This document shows positions 8,566-18,960 of a DNA stretch of 35,069 bases, piece by piece. The DNA is from Allochromatium warmingii (GTDB taxonomy: Bacteria; Pseudomonadota; Gammaproteobacteria; Chromatiales; Chromatiaceae), in NCBI RefSeq assembly GCF_900107145.1, contig NZ_FNOW01000027.1:1-35069 (forward strand), given 5' to 3'. The notes under the pieces are model-generated. The model was not told the origin of the DNA. It did not search any database and worked only from the letters and a program-made list of their open reading frames with translations. Made by a program: the position numbers and the translations under genes. The first letter of the stretch is position 1; each line of letters starts with the position of its first letter.

Positions 8566-10299
8566 TCACATCTCTCGCGGCAATTTCAGCCCAACTTGCG
8601 TGATGCGGTCGTCCTCAACCGCCCGCACCACTAATTCGAGTGCGCCGAGTTGCAGCCGGTCGCCGACGACTGGATGCGTGTTGAGTGCGCGGCGCATCAG
8701 CGCATCGAGCGTGAGCGCCGCGTCAGTTGGGTCGGCTTTGACCCCATAGAACGCGCACAGATCGGCTAAACGCGAGCTGCCCTGCAACACAAATTCACCA
8801 AAAAATGCCTGCTCTGACAGGCGTTCGGCTTCCGCTTCGGGTACGGCGACAAACAGCCGGTCGAGTTCGCTCAATTCGCTCGGATCGGCCAGCAAATAGA
8901 CATGATCTTCAGCCCGCATCTGCACCGGGCCGCATTGATCGAGCCATTGCCCGCTCCGCAACACCGCCACCAGCCGCGCTCCGGGCGGCAGTCGCGTGCG
9001 CAGTGCGGCGGCGTCGGCGATGATCGGGGCATTGGCGGCGAGACGATAGCCGACCAATTCCAGTTCCTGCTGCCCAGGAATATCGAGTTCAACGCGCTGC
9101 ACCAGATGCGTGCTCGGCGGCACTTCCAGTTCCAATTTGCGTGCTAGTCCGATGACTGTCCAGCCCTGAATCAGCAGCGAGACCAGCACCACGAAAAAGA
9201 CGATATTGAAGATCATTGGGGCCTGATTCAGTCCAGCCAGCAGCGGAAACAATGCCAAAATAATCGGCACCGCGCCGCGCAAGCCGACCCAGCCAATAAA
9301 CACCTGTTCGCGCCACGGGAAGCGAAAGGGCCAGAGACAGAGCCACACCGCCAGCGGGCGTGCGACCAGAATCAGCACCAGCGCAAACAGCAGCGCATCA
9401 TCGGCGACCGGCAGCAGCGCCGACGGCGTGACCAGCAGTCCAAGCATCAAAAACATGCCGATCTGCGCCAGCCGCGCTAGGCCGTCGTGAAATCGCTTGA
9501 TTTCTAGCCGCGCTTCGAGCGGACGATTGCCGATGACAATACCGGCGAGATAAATGGCGAGAAAGCCGCTGCCGTTGAGCGTCGCGGTGATACCGAACAG
9601 ACACATCCCACCGGCCATGATCGCCAGCGGATAGAGTCCAGCGGACATTTTGAGCCGATTGACCAGCCACACCAGCCCAAAACCGCCGCCCAGTCCGAAC
9701 AGTGTGCCCAGTCCCATCTGCCGGATAAATTCGGTCAGCAGCATCAGCCCGATATGGTCGGGATTAGTGCGCAACAGCTCGATTAAGGCGACAGTGAGAA
9801 AAATCGCCATCGGATCATTGCTACCGGATTCGATTTCCAGCGTCGCGCCGACGCGCTGTTTGAGTTCGATGCCGTTCGAGCGCAATAGCGAGAACACCGC
9901 CGCCGCATCAGTCGAGCCGACAATTGCCCCCAGCAATAAGCCTTCGAGCCAACTGAGTTCCAGCCACCAGACCGCAAACAGGCCGGTGATCGCGGTGGTC
10001 ATCAGCACCCCCAGCGTTGCCAAGCCGAGTGCCGGACGCAAACCGACGCGAAAATCTTTATAACAGGTCGCTAATCCACCATCGAACAAAATCACCGCCA
10101 GCGCGAGATTGCCGAGCAAATGCGCAAGCTGCGTATCGTCGAACACGATCCCACCTGGGCCATCCTCGCCGAACAGCATCCCCATCACCAAAAATACCAG
10201 CAGCAGCGGTGCCCCGACTCGCGCGGTAATCACGCTGGCCAGTACACTGACAAAGACCACCGAAGAGCCAAGCAAAATAATGTGATTCGTCAGTTCCAT
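8566..10299 (-). CDS. CPA1 cation/proton antiporter, NhaP2/CvrA (YcgO) type
   Basis: This 577-aa inner-membrane protein has about 12 hydrophobic segments in the first ~390 residues, then a cytoplasmic part with a TrkA-C-like region (about 400-480) and a CorC/HlyC-type transporter-associated domain near the end. The ion-binding pairs T130-D131 (in VGSTDAAAVFSLL) and N161-D162 (in ESGSNDPMA) are those of electroneutral CPA1 antiporters. The closest known type is NhaP2, which exchanges K+ for protons and handles potassium or pH stress. Single gene with no partner; start ATG at 10299. Hairpin repeats lie on both sides (8507-8552 and 10328-10407). Confidence 0.88.
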   Translation of the reverse strand: MELTNHIILLGSSVVFVSVLASVITARVGAPLLLVFLVMGMLFGEDGPGGIVFDDTQLAHLLGNLALAVILFDGGLATCYKDFRVGLRPALGLATLGVLMTTAITGLFAVWWLELSWLEGLLLGAIVGSTDAAAVFSLLRSNGIELKQRVGATLEIESGSNDPMAIFLTVALIELLRTNPDHIGLMLLTEFIRQMGLGTLFGLGGGFGLVWLVNRLKMSAGLYPLAIMAGGMCLFGITATLNGSGFLAIYLAGIVIGNRPLEARLEIKRFHDGLARLAQIGMFLMLGLLVTPSALLPVADDALLFALVLILVARPLAVWLCLWPFRFPWREQVFIGWVGLRGAVPIILALFPLLAGLNQAPMIFNIVFFVVLVSLLIQGWTVIGLARKLELEVPPSTHLVQRVELDIPGQQELELVGYRLAANAPIIADAAALRTRLPPGARLVAVLRSGQWLDQCGPVQMRAEDHVYLLADPSELSELDRLFVAVPEAEAERLSEQAFFGEFVLQGSSRLADLCAFYGVKADPTDAALTLDALMRRALNTHPVVGDRLQLGALELVVRAVEDDRITQVGLKLPREM

Positions 10300-10327
10300 A
10301 CGTGCGGGATGGGTGTAGGTTGAAAAC

Positions 10328-10407
10328 AGCTTTCAGCGGCCAGCTTGTTATTTGGTGGCAGCGTGTCAGCTTTACCAACGCATTCGCTTGGCTGGCGGCT
10401 GGAAGCT
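10328..10407. repeat. Inverted repeat of the AGCTTCCAGC family upstream of antiporter and efflux genes
   Basis: AGCTTTCAGCGGCCAGC (10328-10344) pairs with GCTGGCGGCTGGAAGCT (10391-10407) at 15 of 17 positions. The right arm is also an exact reverse complement of 8507-8523, so the antiporter gene lies inside a 17-bp perfect inverted repeat. It occupies the divergent gap between the antiporter and the efflux operon, where promoters for both must also lie. Confidence 0.8.
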
Positions 10408-10468
10408 AATAACCGGAAGCTCAAAACTGCTAACATTAGCAAAGACTAATATACTCGGAGTGACGATC

Positions 10469-11563
10469 ATGGGTTTAATGCGCTCGATCTTGCTGCTGAC
10501 CGGGCTGCTGTTGGTAAATAGCACGGTCTGTGCCAATCCGCCGCCACTGCTCACTGCGCCGGTGGTGGCGCAAACCGTGCCGCGTGAATATCGGCTCGAT
10601 GGCACGGTTGAGGCGGTCAATCAGACCACCATTGCCGCGCAGACGCAGGGGCAGGTGCAAGAAATGCATTACGATGTCGATGATTTTGTAGAGAAAAATG
10701 CGTTGATTGCGCGGCTCAAAGACACCGAACACCGCGCCCGCGTCAGTCAGGCCAGCGCCGATGTCAAGGCCGCGACTGCGCGTCTGGATCGTGCCGAGGA
10801 TGAGCACACGCGCATCGCTGGACTCTATCAAAAGCGCAATGTCTCGGATTCGGATATGGATAAAGCGAAAACCGAGTTAGCCGGTGCGCGGGCTGAACTC
10901 GATGCGGCGCGGGCGCGGTTGGCCGAAGCGGAAGAGCAGTTGGCCTATACCGAAATCCGTGCGCCCTATTCGGGCATTGTCACCCATCGGCATGTTGAAC
11001 TCGGCGAGATCGCCAGTCCGGGCACGTCGATTATGACCGGCATTTCGCTTGATGAATTGCGGGTGACGGTCGATGTACCGCAGAGCGTGATTCCGGCGCT
11101 GCGTGGGGCAGCGGCGACGACGAAACGTGCTTGGGTGTATTTGCCCGATGGCACGCGCCTCGAATCGACGCGGCTGACGGTGTTTCCGTTCGCTGATGCC
11201 GGTTCCAATACCTTTAAGGTGCGCATTGAGTTGCCGCCATGTGAAAGTGGCGACCGCCAGCGGCTGTTTCCGGGCATGTATGTCAAGACTGGCTTTGCCG
11301 TCGGTGAGAAATCCGAACTGATGGTGCCCAAAGCCGCCGTCGTGCATCGCTCCGAAGTCACAGGCGTGTATGTCATTACTGAGGGCGAGCATCTTCATTT
11401 GCGCCAGATTCGTCTCGGGCGGGCGCTTGATGATGCCTATATCGTGCTTGCGGGTCTGACCGAGGGCGAGCAGGTTGCGCTCGATCCCATCGCCGCTGGC
11501 GCACGCCTCAAAACCCAAGCACCGCTGCGGCATGTCACCGGCGAGGCGGTGCGCCATGACTGA
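10469..11563 (+). CDS. RND efflux periplasmic adaptor (membrane fusion protein)
   Basis: This 364-aa protein is the HlyD/AcrA-type adaptor that links an inner-membrane RND pump to an outer-membrane channel. It begins with a signal peptide (MGLMRSILLLTGLLLVNSTVCA) likely cut before NPP. A biotinyl-lipoyl-like domain follows (about 50-80, then again near YSGIVTHRHVELG), split by an alpha-helical hairpin rich in Ala, Glu and Arg, then beta-barrel and membrane-proximal domains. An in-frame ATG at 10352 exists, but the ATG at 10469 has GGAG eight bases upstream and gives a proper signal peptide. It overlaps the pump gene by 8 bases, so the two are translationally coupled. No outer-membrane channel gene is in the window. 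Confidence 0.88.
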   Translation: MGLMRSILLLTGLLLVNSTVCANPPPLLTAPVVAQTVPREYRLDGTVEAVNQTTIAAQTQGQVQEMHYDVDDFVEKNALIARLKDTEHRARVSQASADVKAATARLDRAEDEHTRIAGLYQKRNVSDSDMDKAKTELAGARAELDAARARLAEAEEQLAYTEIRAPYSGIVTHRHVELGEIASPGTSIMTGISLDELRVTVDVPQSVIPALRGAAATTKRAWVYLPDGTRLESTRLTVFPFADAGSNTFKVRIELPPCESGDRQRLFPGMYVKTGFAVGEKSELMVPKAAVVHRSEVTGVYVITEGEHLHLRQIRLGRALDDAYIVLAGLTEGEQVALDPIAAGARLKTQAPLRHVTGEAVRHD

Positions 11564-14500
11564 GCACACACCTGCTGAGAACACCAGAGCGAAACGCATC
11601 AAGCCACTCGGCCTGTCGGGGCGGATCGCGGCGCGTTTTCAAGCGACCGAAATCACGCCGCTGCTGGCGCTGGTCGGGCTGCTGCTGGGCGTATTCGCCG
11701 TGCTGATTACACCACGCGAAGAAGAACCGCAGATCGACGTGACCTTCGCCGATGTGTTCATCCCGTTTCCGGGCGCATCGGCCAGTGAAATTGAACATCT
11801 GGTCGCCGGGCCAGCCGAGCAGGTGTTTTCGGAGATCAAGGGCATCGACCATGTGTATTCGGTCTCGCGTCCGGGTCTGGCGGTGGTCACGGTGCAATAT
11901 GAAGTCGGCGAGGACAACACCGAGGCCATTGTGCGACTGTTTAGCGCGGTGCTATCGAATCAAGATTGGCTGCCGCCGAATCTGGGCGTTGGCACGCCGA
12001 TTGTCAAACCGATGGGCATTGATGATGTGCCGATTCTGACCGCAACCCTGTGGTCGGATGATGCCAGCATCGGTGCCTATGAACTCGGACAGGTTGCCCA
12101 TGCGCTCGAACAGGAAATCAAGCGCGTCCCCGATACCCGCGATGTCTACACAGTGGGCGCACCGGAACAGGTGGTGCGCGTGCAGTTGCAGCCGGAGCGA
12201 CTGGCTGGCTATGGGTTGGATCTCGACAGCCTGCGCCGCGCCCTGCAAGCGGGCAATCGCATTGCTGATAATCTGAACATTACGGCAGAGAATCAGGACA
12301 TTTTGGTGCAGGCCGGTACCTTTTTGACCTCACCGGATGCCATCGGCGAATTGGTGGTCGGCGTCCACGACGGACGACCCGTTTATCTGCGCGATGTCGC
12401 CACGCTCGAACGCGGGCCGGAACAGCCGGACACAGCGGTGCTGATGGGCGCTGGGCCGGGTGCGCAAGCAGGCGTGGCCGGCTGGACACGTCCGGCAGTG
12501 ACTATCGCGGTAGCAAAAAAAGCCGGAACCAATGCCGTCGATGTCGCCGCCGCTGTTAGCGACCGCTTTGAGCAACTGCGCGGCCTGTTCATCCCCGATG
12601 GCGTCGCAGTCACCATCACCCGCAACTATGGCGCGACGGCGGACGCGAAAGCGCAAAAGCTGATGAGCAAGCTCAGTTTTGCGACGGCTTCCGTGGTGCT
12701 GTTGGTGCTGTTTGCGATTGGCTGGCGCGAGGCGATCATCGTCGGCGCGGCGGTGATTGTGACGCTGGCGCTAACGCTGTTTGCGTCCTGGGCGTGGGGG
12801 TTTACGCTCAATCGCGTCTCGCTGTTTGCGCTGATTTTCTCCATCGGCATTCTGGTCGATGACGCGATTGTCGTGGTCGAGAATATTCATCGTCACCTAG
12901 CGATACACGGCGGGCGGCTGCTCGATCTGATGCCGCGTGCGGTCGATGAGGTCGGCGGGCCGACGATTTTGGCAACTTTTACGGTGATTGCCGCGCTCTT
13001 GCCGATGGCCTTTGTCAGCGGCTTGATGGGGCCGTACATGAGTCCAATCCCGATCAATGCCTCGATGGGGATGCTGATTTCGCTGATTGTCGCCTTTGTG
13101 TTCACGCCCTGGATGACTAATCAGATGCTGGGACGGGTTCAGCACGCACCCGCCGTGAGCGGCGCGGGTGGTCACGGGTCAGAGCGGGGAGCGCACCGCT
13201 TGGCGCTGGTATTTGAGCGATTGATTGGCCCATTTGTGAGCGGGCGGCGCGGTCATCGCAATCGTTGGCTGCTGCTCGGCGCGATTCTGTTGCTGATTGG
13301 CGGTTCGCTCTGGCTCGCGGTCAATCGCACGGTGGTGCTCAAAATGCTCCCGTTCGACAACAAGAGCGAATTTCAGGTCGTGCTCGATATGCCCGAAGGC
13401 ACCAGCTTAGAGCAAACGCTGCGCGTGTTGAGCGAGATGGGCGAATATCTGGAGACCGTGCCCGAGGTCAGTGATTATCAGCTCTATGCCGGAACCGCTG
13501 CGCCGATCAATTTTAACGGGCTGGTGCGTCAATACTATCTGCGCGACGGGGCGCATCTGGGCGATATTCAGGTGAATTTGGTCGATGCCCATCACCGCGA
13601 CCAAAAAAGCCATGCGCTGGCGCTGGCACTGCGCCCGCCGTTGCAAGCCATCGCCCGCCGCTATCAGGGCAATGCCAAGCTGGTTGAGATTCCGCCCGGG
13701 CCGCCGGTGCTGGCACCGCTAGTCGCCGAGGTCTACGGATTGGATTATGACGGTCAGATCGCGGTAGCGCGGCAGGTGCGCGAGACTTTCGAGCACACAG
13801 CGGATATTGTCGATGTCGATGATTCGGTCGAATCTGCGTCGCGCAAGCTGACGCTGGTTGTGGATCGCGCTAAAGCGGCGCGGCTCGGTGTGGCGCAATC
13901 GAGCGTCGCAACTGCGCTGGCAACCGTGCTCGATGGTGAGGATATGAGCTTTTTGCACGGTGCCAATGTGAAATATGCGGTGCCGATCCGCGTTGAATAC
14001 AGCGAGGCCGATAAAGCCGATCTGGAACAGGTGCTGGCGCTGCGGGTGCGGGCGGAGAGCGGGCAACTGGTGCCGCTGTCGGAGATCGTCACGGTGGTCA
14101 GTGACAGCCGCGAGCGCAGTATTTATCACAAGGATTTGCTGCCGGTGGTCTATGTAACCGGCGATATGGCGGGTGAAACCGACAGTCCGCTTTACGGTTT
14201 GTTTGAAATCGCCGCCACGCTGACCGCGCAATTGGGCCTCGATCAATGGTACCGGCAAGCGCCAACTAATCCCTATGGCTATAGCCTCAAATGGGATGGT
14301 GAATGGCAAGTGACCTATGAAACCTTCCGCGATATGGGCGCAGCCTATGGGGTCGGATTGATCCTGATTTATCTGCTGGTGGTCGCGCAGTTCCGCAGTT
14401 ATCTGGTGCCGCTGGTCATCATGGCCCCGATTCCGCTGACGCTGATTGGCATTCTGCCCGGTCATGCGCTCTTGGGCGCACAGTTCACCGCAACCTCGAT

Positions 14501-14828
14501 GATCGGCATGATCGCGCTGGCGGGGATTATCGTGCGCAACTCGATCTTGCTGGTGGATTTCATCAATCAGCAGGTTCGCGCTGGGATGAGCCTCGAACGG
14601 GCGGTGATTGATGCGGCAGTCGTCCGCGCCAAGCCGATTGCGCTGACGGCGATGGCGGCAATGGCGGGAGCGGTGTTTATTCTCGATGACCCGATCTTCT
14701 CTGGTTTGGCGGTGGCGCTGCTGTTTGGGCTGTTTGTCTCGACGGTCTTGACGCTGGTTGTGATTCCAGTGGTTTACTATGGCGTCATGCACAAGCGGGT
14801 TGAGTGGATTCAGACCGCGACCGGGTGA
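11556..14828 (+). CDS. RND efflux pump inner-membrane permease (AcrB-like)
   Basis: This 1090-aa proton-driven exporter has the standard RND plan: one transmembrane segment near residues 30-55, a large periplasmic loop, a six-helix block, a second loop and a final helix block. The proton-relay pair is visible in GILVDDAIVVVENI (AcrB D407-D408 equivalents). The other relay position falls in GIIVRNSILLVDF, which has Arg instead of the Lys of AcrB. The substrate cannot be read; the sequence lacks obvious metal-pump signatures and groups with the drug/hydrophobe type. ATG 11556 is preceded by GAGGCGG and overlaps the adaptor's end; the in-frame ATG at 11475 lies deep inside that gene and is unlikely. 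Confidence 0.88.
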   Translation: MTEHTPAENTRAKRIKPLGLSGRIAARFQATEITPLLALVGLLLGVFAVLITPREEEPQIDVTFADVFIPFPGASASEIEHLVAGPAEQVFSEIKGIDHVYSVSRPGLAVVTVQYEVGEDNTEAIVRLFSAVLSNQDWLPPNLGVGTPIVKPMGIDDVPILTATLWSDDASIGAYELGQVAHALEQEIKRVPDTRDVYTVGAPEQVVRVQLQPERLAGYGLDLDSLRRALQAGNRIADNLNITAENQDILVQAGTFLTSPDAIGELVVGVHDGRPVYLRDVATLERGPEQPDTAVLMGAGPGAQAGVAGWTRPAVTIAVAKKAGTNAVDVAAAVSDRFEQLRGLFIPDGVAVTITRNYGATADAKAQKLMSKLSFATASVVLLVLFAIGWREAIIVGAAVIVTLALTLFASWAWGFTLNRVSLFALIFSIGILVDDAIVVVENIHRHLAIHGGRLLDLMPRAVDEVGGPTILATFTVIAALLPMAFVSGLMGPYMSPIPINASMGMLISLIVAFVFTPWMTNQMLGRVQHAPAVSGAGGHGSERGAHRLALVFERLIGPFVSGRRGHRNRWLLLGAILLLIGGSLWLAVNRTVVLKMLPFDNKSEFQVVLDMPEGTSLEQTLRVLSEMGEYLETVPEVSDYQLYAGTAAPINFNGLVRQYYLRDGAHLGDIQVNLVDAHHRDQKSHALALALRPPLQAIARRYQGNAKLVEIPPGPPVLAPLVAEVYGLDYDGQIAVARQVRETFEHTADIVDVDDSVESASRKLTLVVDRAKAARLGVAQSSVATALATVLDGEDMSFLHGANVKYAVPIRVEYSEADKADLEQVLALRVRAESGQLVPLSEIVTVVSDSRERSIYHKDLLPVVYVTGDMAGETDSPLYGLFEIAATLTAQLGLDQWYRQAPTNPYGYSLKWDGEWQVTYETFRDMGAAYGVGLILIYLLVVAQFRSYLVPLVIMAPIPLTLIGILPGHALLGAQFTATSMIGMIALAGIIVRNSILLVDFINQQVRAGMSLERAVIDAAVVRAKPIALTAMAAMAGAVFILDDPIFSGLAVALLFGLFVSTVLTLVVIPVVYYGVMHKRVEWIQTATG

Positions 14829-14841
14829 GATCGGGTGATTT

Positions 14842-14896
14842 GAACCGCAAAGGCGCAAAGCGCACCAAGATTTTTAATTAGCGTCCTGTGCGGTTC
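14842..14896. repeat. Short inverted repeat with CGCAAAGGCGCAAAG words before dapB
   Basis: GAACCGCA (14842-14849) and TGCGGTTC (14889-14896) form a perfect 8-bp inverted repeat with a 39-base centre containing AAAGGCGCAAAGCGC. The words resemble a dispersed intergenic repeat seen in many proteobacterial genomes. It occupies most of the 100-base gap between the pump and dapB. Confidence 0.5.
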
Positions 14897-14919
14897 CATC
14901 ATCACAACACAAGTTTTGA

Positions 14920-15744
<825 letters not shown>

Positions 15745-15767
15745 AGCGCATATTCAGGATATTCAGC

Positions 15768-17009
15768 ATGACCACACCGCCCGCCGCGCCCGCTTCAGTT
15801 GCTTGGCTCACGGTCATCGGTATCGGCGAGGACGGATACGCCGGTTTAAGTGCAGTGGCGCGTCAGGCGCTCGACACAGCGCAGGTGCTGTTTGGCGGAG
15901 CGCGGCATTTGGCGCTCATCCCTGAGCGTCCCGATCAAGAGCGCCACGCTTGGCCGAGTCCTTTTGAATTGGCTTATACCCAGCTTTTGGCGCGGCGCGG
16001 TCAGCCGGTCTGCGTGCTTGCCAGTGGCGACCCGATGCTGTTTGGCATTGGCGCAACACTAGCCCAACGGCTGCCGCCCGCCGAACTGCGCATCCTGCCC
16101 GCGCCCGCCTCCGTTTCGCTCGCCGCAGCGCGACTCGGCTGGGCGTTGCAAGAGGTCGAGATCATCCCCGCGCATGGCCGTCCGCTGGCGCGGGTCAATC
16201 TGCATCTGGCTCCGGGCGCACGGCTGCTGGTGCTGGCCGCCGACGCGAGTACACCGCGTCAACTCGCCGCGCAACTGACCGCACGCGGCTACGGCCCGAG
16301 TCAGCTCACCGTGCTAGAACGACTCGGTGGCGCACACGAACGGCGGCTTGATGGCACTGCCGCGACTTGGACACATCCCGACGGCGCGGCGCTCAATCTC
16401 ATCGCCGTTGACTGTCGCGCCGCGCCCGATCTGCTCCCGCTCTCGCGCCGCGCTGGACTGCCGGATGCCGCTTACGATCACGATGGCCAACTGACAAAAC
16501 GTGATGTACGCGCCGTGACACTGGCCCATTTAGCGCCACAGCCCGGCGAATTGCTGTGGGATGTGGGCGCAGGTTGTGGCTCCATCGGCATCGAATGGCT
16601 GCGCACCGACAGCCGCTGCCGCGCCATCGCCATTGAAGCCGACGCCGGACGCCGCGCCCGCATCGCCCGCAATCGCGACGCCCTCGGCGTCCCCGATTTG
16701 GTGATTATCGCCGGACACGCACCGGAAGCACTCGCCGATCTGGAACCGCCCGACGCGATCTTTATCGGCGGTGGCCTGACCGTCGCCGGTGTCGCCGACC
16801 GCTGCTGGGCGGCGCTCAAACCCGGTGGGCGGCTGGTCGCCAACGCGGTCACGCTGCAAAGCGAAGCAGCACTCGTCGCACTCCGCGCCCAGATCAGCGG
16901 CGATCTCACGCGGATTTCAGTCGCTCACGCCGCACCGCTCGGACGCTTCGACGGCTGGCGCACGGCGATGCCGGTCTCACTTTTGATTGCACACAAGGCG
17001 CACAACTGA
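15768..17009 (+). CDS. cobL: Precorrin-6Y C5,15-methyltransferase (decarboxylating), CbiE-CbiT fusion
   Basis: This 413-aa enzyme methylates C5 and C15 of the corrin precursor and decarboxylates the C12 acetate side chain in cobalamin synthesis. The N-terminal CbiE half (about 10-215) has the tetrapyrrole methylase motif [12 protein letters not shown] and [11 protein letters not shown]. The C-terminal CbiT half (about 230-410) has the SAM-binding motif [20 protein letters not shown] precedes ATG 15768. The stop overlaps the ATG of the following cyclase by one base (TGATG), so translation is coupled. cobB lies further on, convergent; the other cobalamin genes are not in the window. No cobalamin riboswitch is seen upstream. 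Confidence 0.92.
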   Translation: MTTPPAAPASVAWLTVIGIGEDGYAGLSAVARQALDTAQVLFGGARHLALIPERPDQERHAWPSPFELAYTQLLARRGQPVCVLASGDPMLFGIGATLAQRLPPAELRILPAPASVSLAAARLGWALQEVEIIPAHGRPLARVNLHLAPGARLLVLAADASTPRQLAAQLTARGYGPSQLTVLERLGGAHERRLDGTAATWTHPDGAALNLIAVDCRAAPDLLPLSRRAGLPDAAYDHDGQLTKRDVRAVTLAHLAPQPGELLWDVGAGCGSIGIEWLRTDSRCRAIAIEADAGRRARIARNRDALGVPDLVIIAGHAPEALADLEPPDAIFIGGGLTVAGVADRCWAALKPGGRLVANAVTLQSEAALVALRAQISGDLTRISVAHAAPLGRFDGWRTAMPVSLLIAHKAHN

Positions 17010-18946
17010 TGCAACGCGCTACCACGCCGGTCAGTCTGCAACGGCTGATTTATCGCAATTATCTCAAAAGCGCCTTAATTCCGATGCTGGCCATCGAAAT
17101 TGTGCTGTTGACGCTGTATTTCAGCATCAATCTGTATATTTCCAGCCGCAATCAAGCAACCTTATTGCAGGAAGTACAAAATAACCTGCTCACCATTATT
17201 ACCAGCGAAGCGCACAGTATTAACACCCAGCTTGGTGAAGTAGCGCATCTCACTGGCGTCTTACAACGCGCACAGGAAACATTTTTTGCCCATCCCGATG
17301 GCTGTCGGCTCCCGAATGGCCCGCCGCGTTTAGAACGTCATCCCAATGGCGCGTATTACAAAACTGAGGATAACGGCGGCGCGAGTTTGTATTACGCCGC
17401 AACCACGCCAATTGGTGAGGCCGAACAGCACAAAGCCCTATGCAGCGAAGAATTGGATCCGCTATTCCAAGCCATTGTTGAAACTAATCTAATTGTTACC
17501 CAAGCCTATCTGAATACAGCCGATGCCATGAATCGGCTCTATCCATTTCTCCATGATGCCGCCGCGCTGTTTGGCCCCAGTTGGGATGTGAATGAACTGA
17601 CGTTTTATTATGAAGCGGATGCCGCGCATAATCCCCAGCGCCAAGCTGTGTGGACAAGTGCCTATCTCGATCCAGCGGGCGCAGGTTGGGTGATTTCCAG
17701 CATCGCGCCGATTTATCGCGGCGATGTACTTGAAGGGGTCACTGGATTAGATGTGACGATTGATAAATTGATCCGTCATGTGCTCGATCTCGATTTATCT
17801 TGGGATGCAACGCCATTTCTGATTGACCGCGACGGCACCATTTTAGCCATGCCGCCGCGCATTGAGCAGGTATTTGGGCTGCGTGAATTGCTCGAACATG
17901 ATTACACCGCACCACTCGGCATGACCCACAGTAAACCGGATGCGTACAATATTTTGCGCAGTAAAAATCCGAATTTTCGCACCGGAATGCTCGAATTTTT
18001 TAGCTCCGGGCAGCATTTATTAGAATTGCAAATCGGCAAAACGCAGTATGTCTTGTTGCAACAGCACATTTCACAAACCGGCTGGCGGCTGATGGTGTTG
18101 GTCAATCAATCGCGCATTCTCGCGCCGATCACCGCCCTGCGCGATTTGAGCAATCGCATCGGCTATGCGGCAATTGGCGTGTTGATCGGGTTTTATATCG
18201 GGTTTTTTCTGGTATTGTTGATGTCAGTGCGGCGGCTGGCAGATCGCATTGTTTCGCCCTTACAGGCGCTTTCTGCTGCAACCAGTAATTTAGGACAGCG
18301 GCTCGATCAACGGCGATTGCAGCCAGTTGGCATCGAGGAAGTCGATCAACTCAGCCATAATTTTAATGAGATGACCAGTGCATTAGATGAACGCACAACG
18401 CAGTTAATTGCTGCTGAACTCGCCCGCCAAGCCAAAGAGCGCGAGACCCGCACGCTCACGCGCATGGCGAATACCGATTTGCTGACCGAGGTTTATAATC
18501 GACGCAAAATCGAAACCGTCTTGAATCGTCTAATCAATAATCTCAATACCACAGGCGAACCATTCGGATTGATTTTGTGCGACATCGATCATTTTAAATC
18601 CGTCAACGATCAATACGGTCATTTAGCAGGCGATCAGGTTTTAATCGAATTATCGCGGTTATTACGGGCGCAATTACGCCGTGGCGATGCCGTCGGGCGC
18701 TGGGGTGGGGAGGAATTTATGATCGTGTGTCCGTACATCGACCAAATGGGCGCGGAACAAACCGCCGAAAAGCTCCGGAGCAGCATCGCTGAACACACGT
18801 TTTCGATGGTCGGCACCGCAACGGCCAGTTTTGGTGTGGCGTTGGCACAGCGCGGCGAAGCGCATGATGCGCTTGTGGAACGCGCCGATGCCGCGCTCTA
18901 TGCGGCGAAAGCAGCCGGGCGGAATTGTGTGCGTTTAAGCGTCTAA
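17009..18946 (+). CDS. Membrane diguanylate cyclase with Cache sensor and HAMP domain
   Basis: This 645-aa protein should make c-di-GMP from two GTP. It has one membrane segment at about 22-45, a large periplasmic double-Cache region (about 46-380; note the FYYEADAAHNPQRQAVWTSA-type and GLDVTI segments), a second membrane segment (about 386-410), HAMP (about 411-465), a short coiled stretch, and a GGDEF domain. The active-site signature is GGEEF (566-570) in RWGGEEF, and the inhibitory I-site RxxD is present (R557-D560), so activity with product inhibition is expected. The Cache domain probably senses a small extracellular molecule. The gene starts inside the cobL stop codon. Confidence 0.92.
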   Translation: MQRATTPVSLQRLIYRNYLKSALIPMLAIEIVLLTLYFSINLYISSRNQATLLQEVQNNLLTIITSEAHSINTQLGEVAHLTGVLQRAQETFFAHPDGCRLPNGPPRLERHPNGAYYKTEDNGGASLYYAATTPIGEAEQHKALCSEELDPLFQAIVETNLIVTQAYLNTADAMNRLYPFLHDAAALFGPSWDVNELTFYYEADAAHNPQRQAVWTSAYLDPAGAGWVISSIAPIYRGDVLEGVTGLDVTIDKLIRHVLDLDLSWDATPFLIDRDGTILAMPPRIEQVFGLRELLEHDYTAPLGMTHSKPDAYNILRSKNPNFRTGMLEFFSSGQHLLELQIGKTQYVLLQQHISQTGWRLMVLVNQSRILAPITALRDLSNRIGYAAIGVLIGFYIGFFLVLLMSVRRLADRIVSPLQALSAATSNLGQRLDQRRLQPVGIEEVDQLSHNFNEMTSALDERTTQLIAAELARQAKERETRTLTRMANTDLLTEVYNRRKIETVLNRLINNLNTTGEPFGLILCDIDHFKSVNDQYGHLAGDQVLIELSRLLRAQLRRGDAVGRWGGEEFMIVCPYIDQMGAEQTAEKLRSSIAEHTFSMVGTATASFGVALAQRGEAHDALVERADAALYAAKAAGRNCVRLSV

Positions 18947-18960
18947 ACGCTGGAAGCTGA

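Noticed and set aside
8507-10407. Antiporter gene as a composite mobile element because of its inverted repeats
   Set aside because: There is no transposase or target duplication, and the same repeat words occur at other gene ends, which fits a dispersed hairpin family better.
11475-11555. Longer N-terminus for the RND pump
   Set aside because: It would overlap 89 bases of the adaptor gene. The ATG at 11556 has a good GAGGCGG site and a normal N-terminus.
10877-11602. Antisense frame of 241 aa over the efflux adaptor
   Set aside because: No recognisable domain, and it lies opposite a well-supported HlyD-type gene.
13719-14858. Long antisense open frame (379 aa) opposite the RND pump
   Set aside because: The RND frame on the plus strand has full conserved motifs. 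The antisense frame is rich in Arg, His and Gln as expected from reading high-GC coding DNA backwards.
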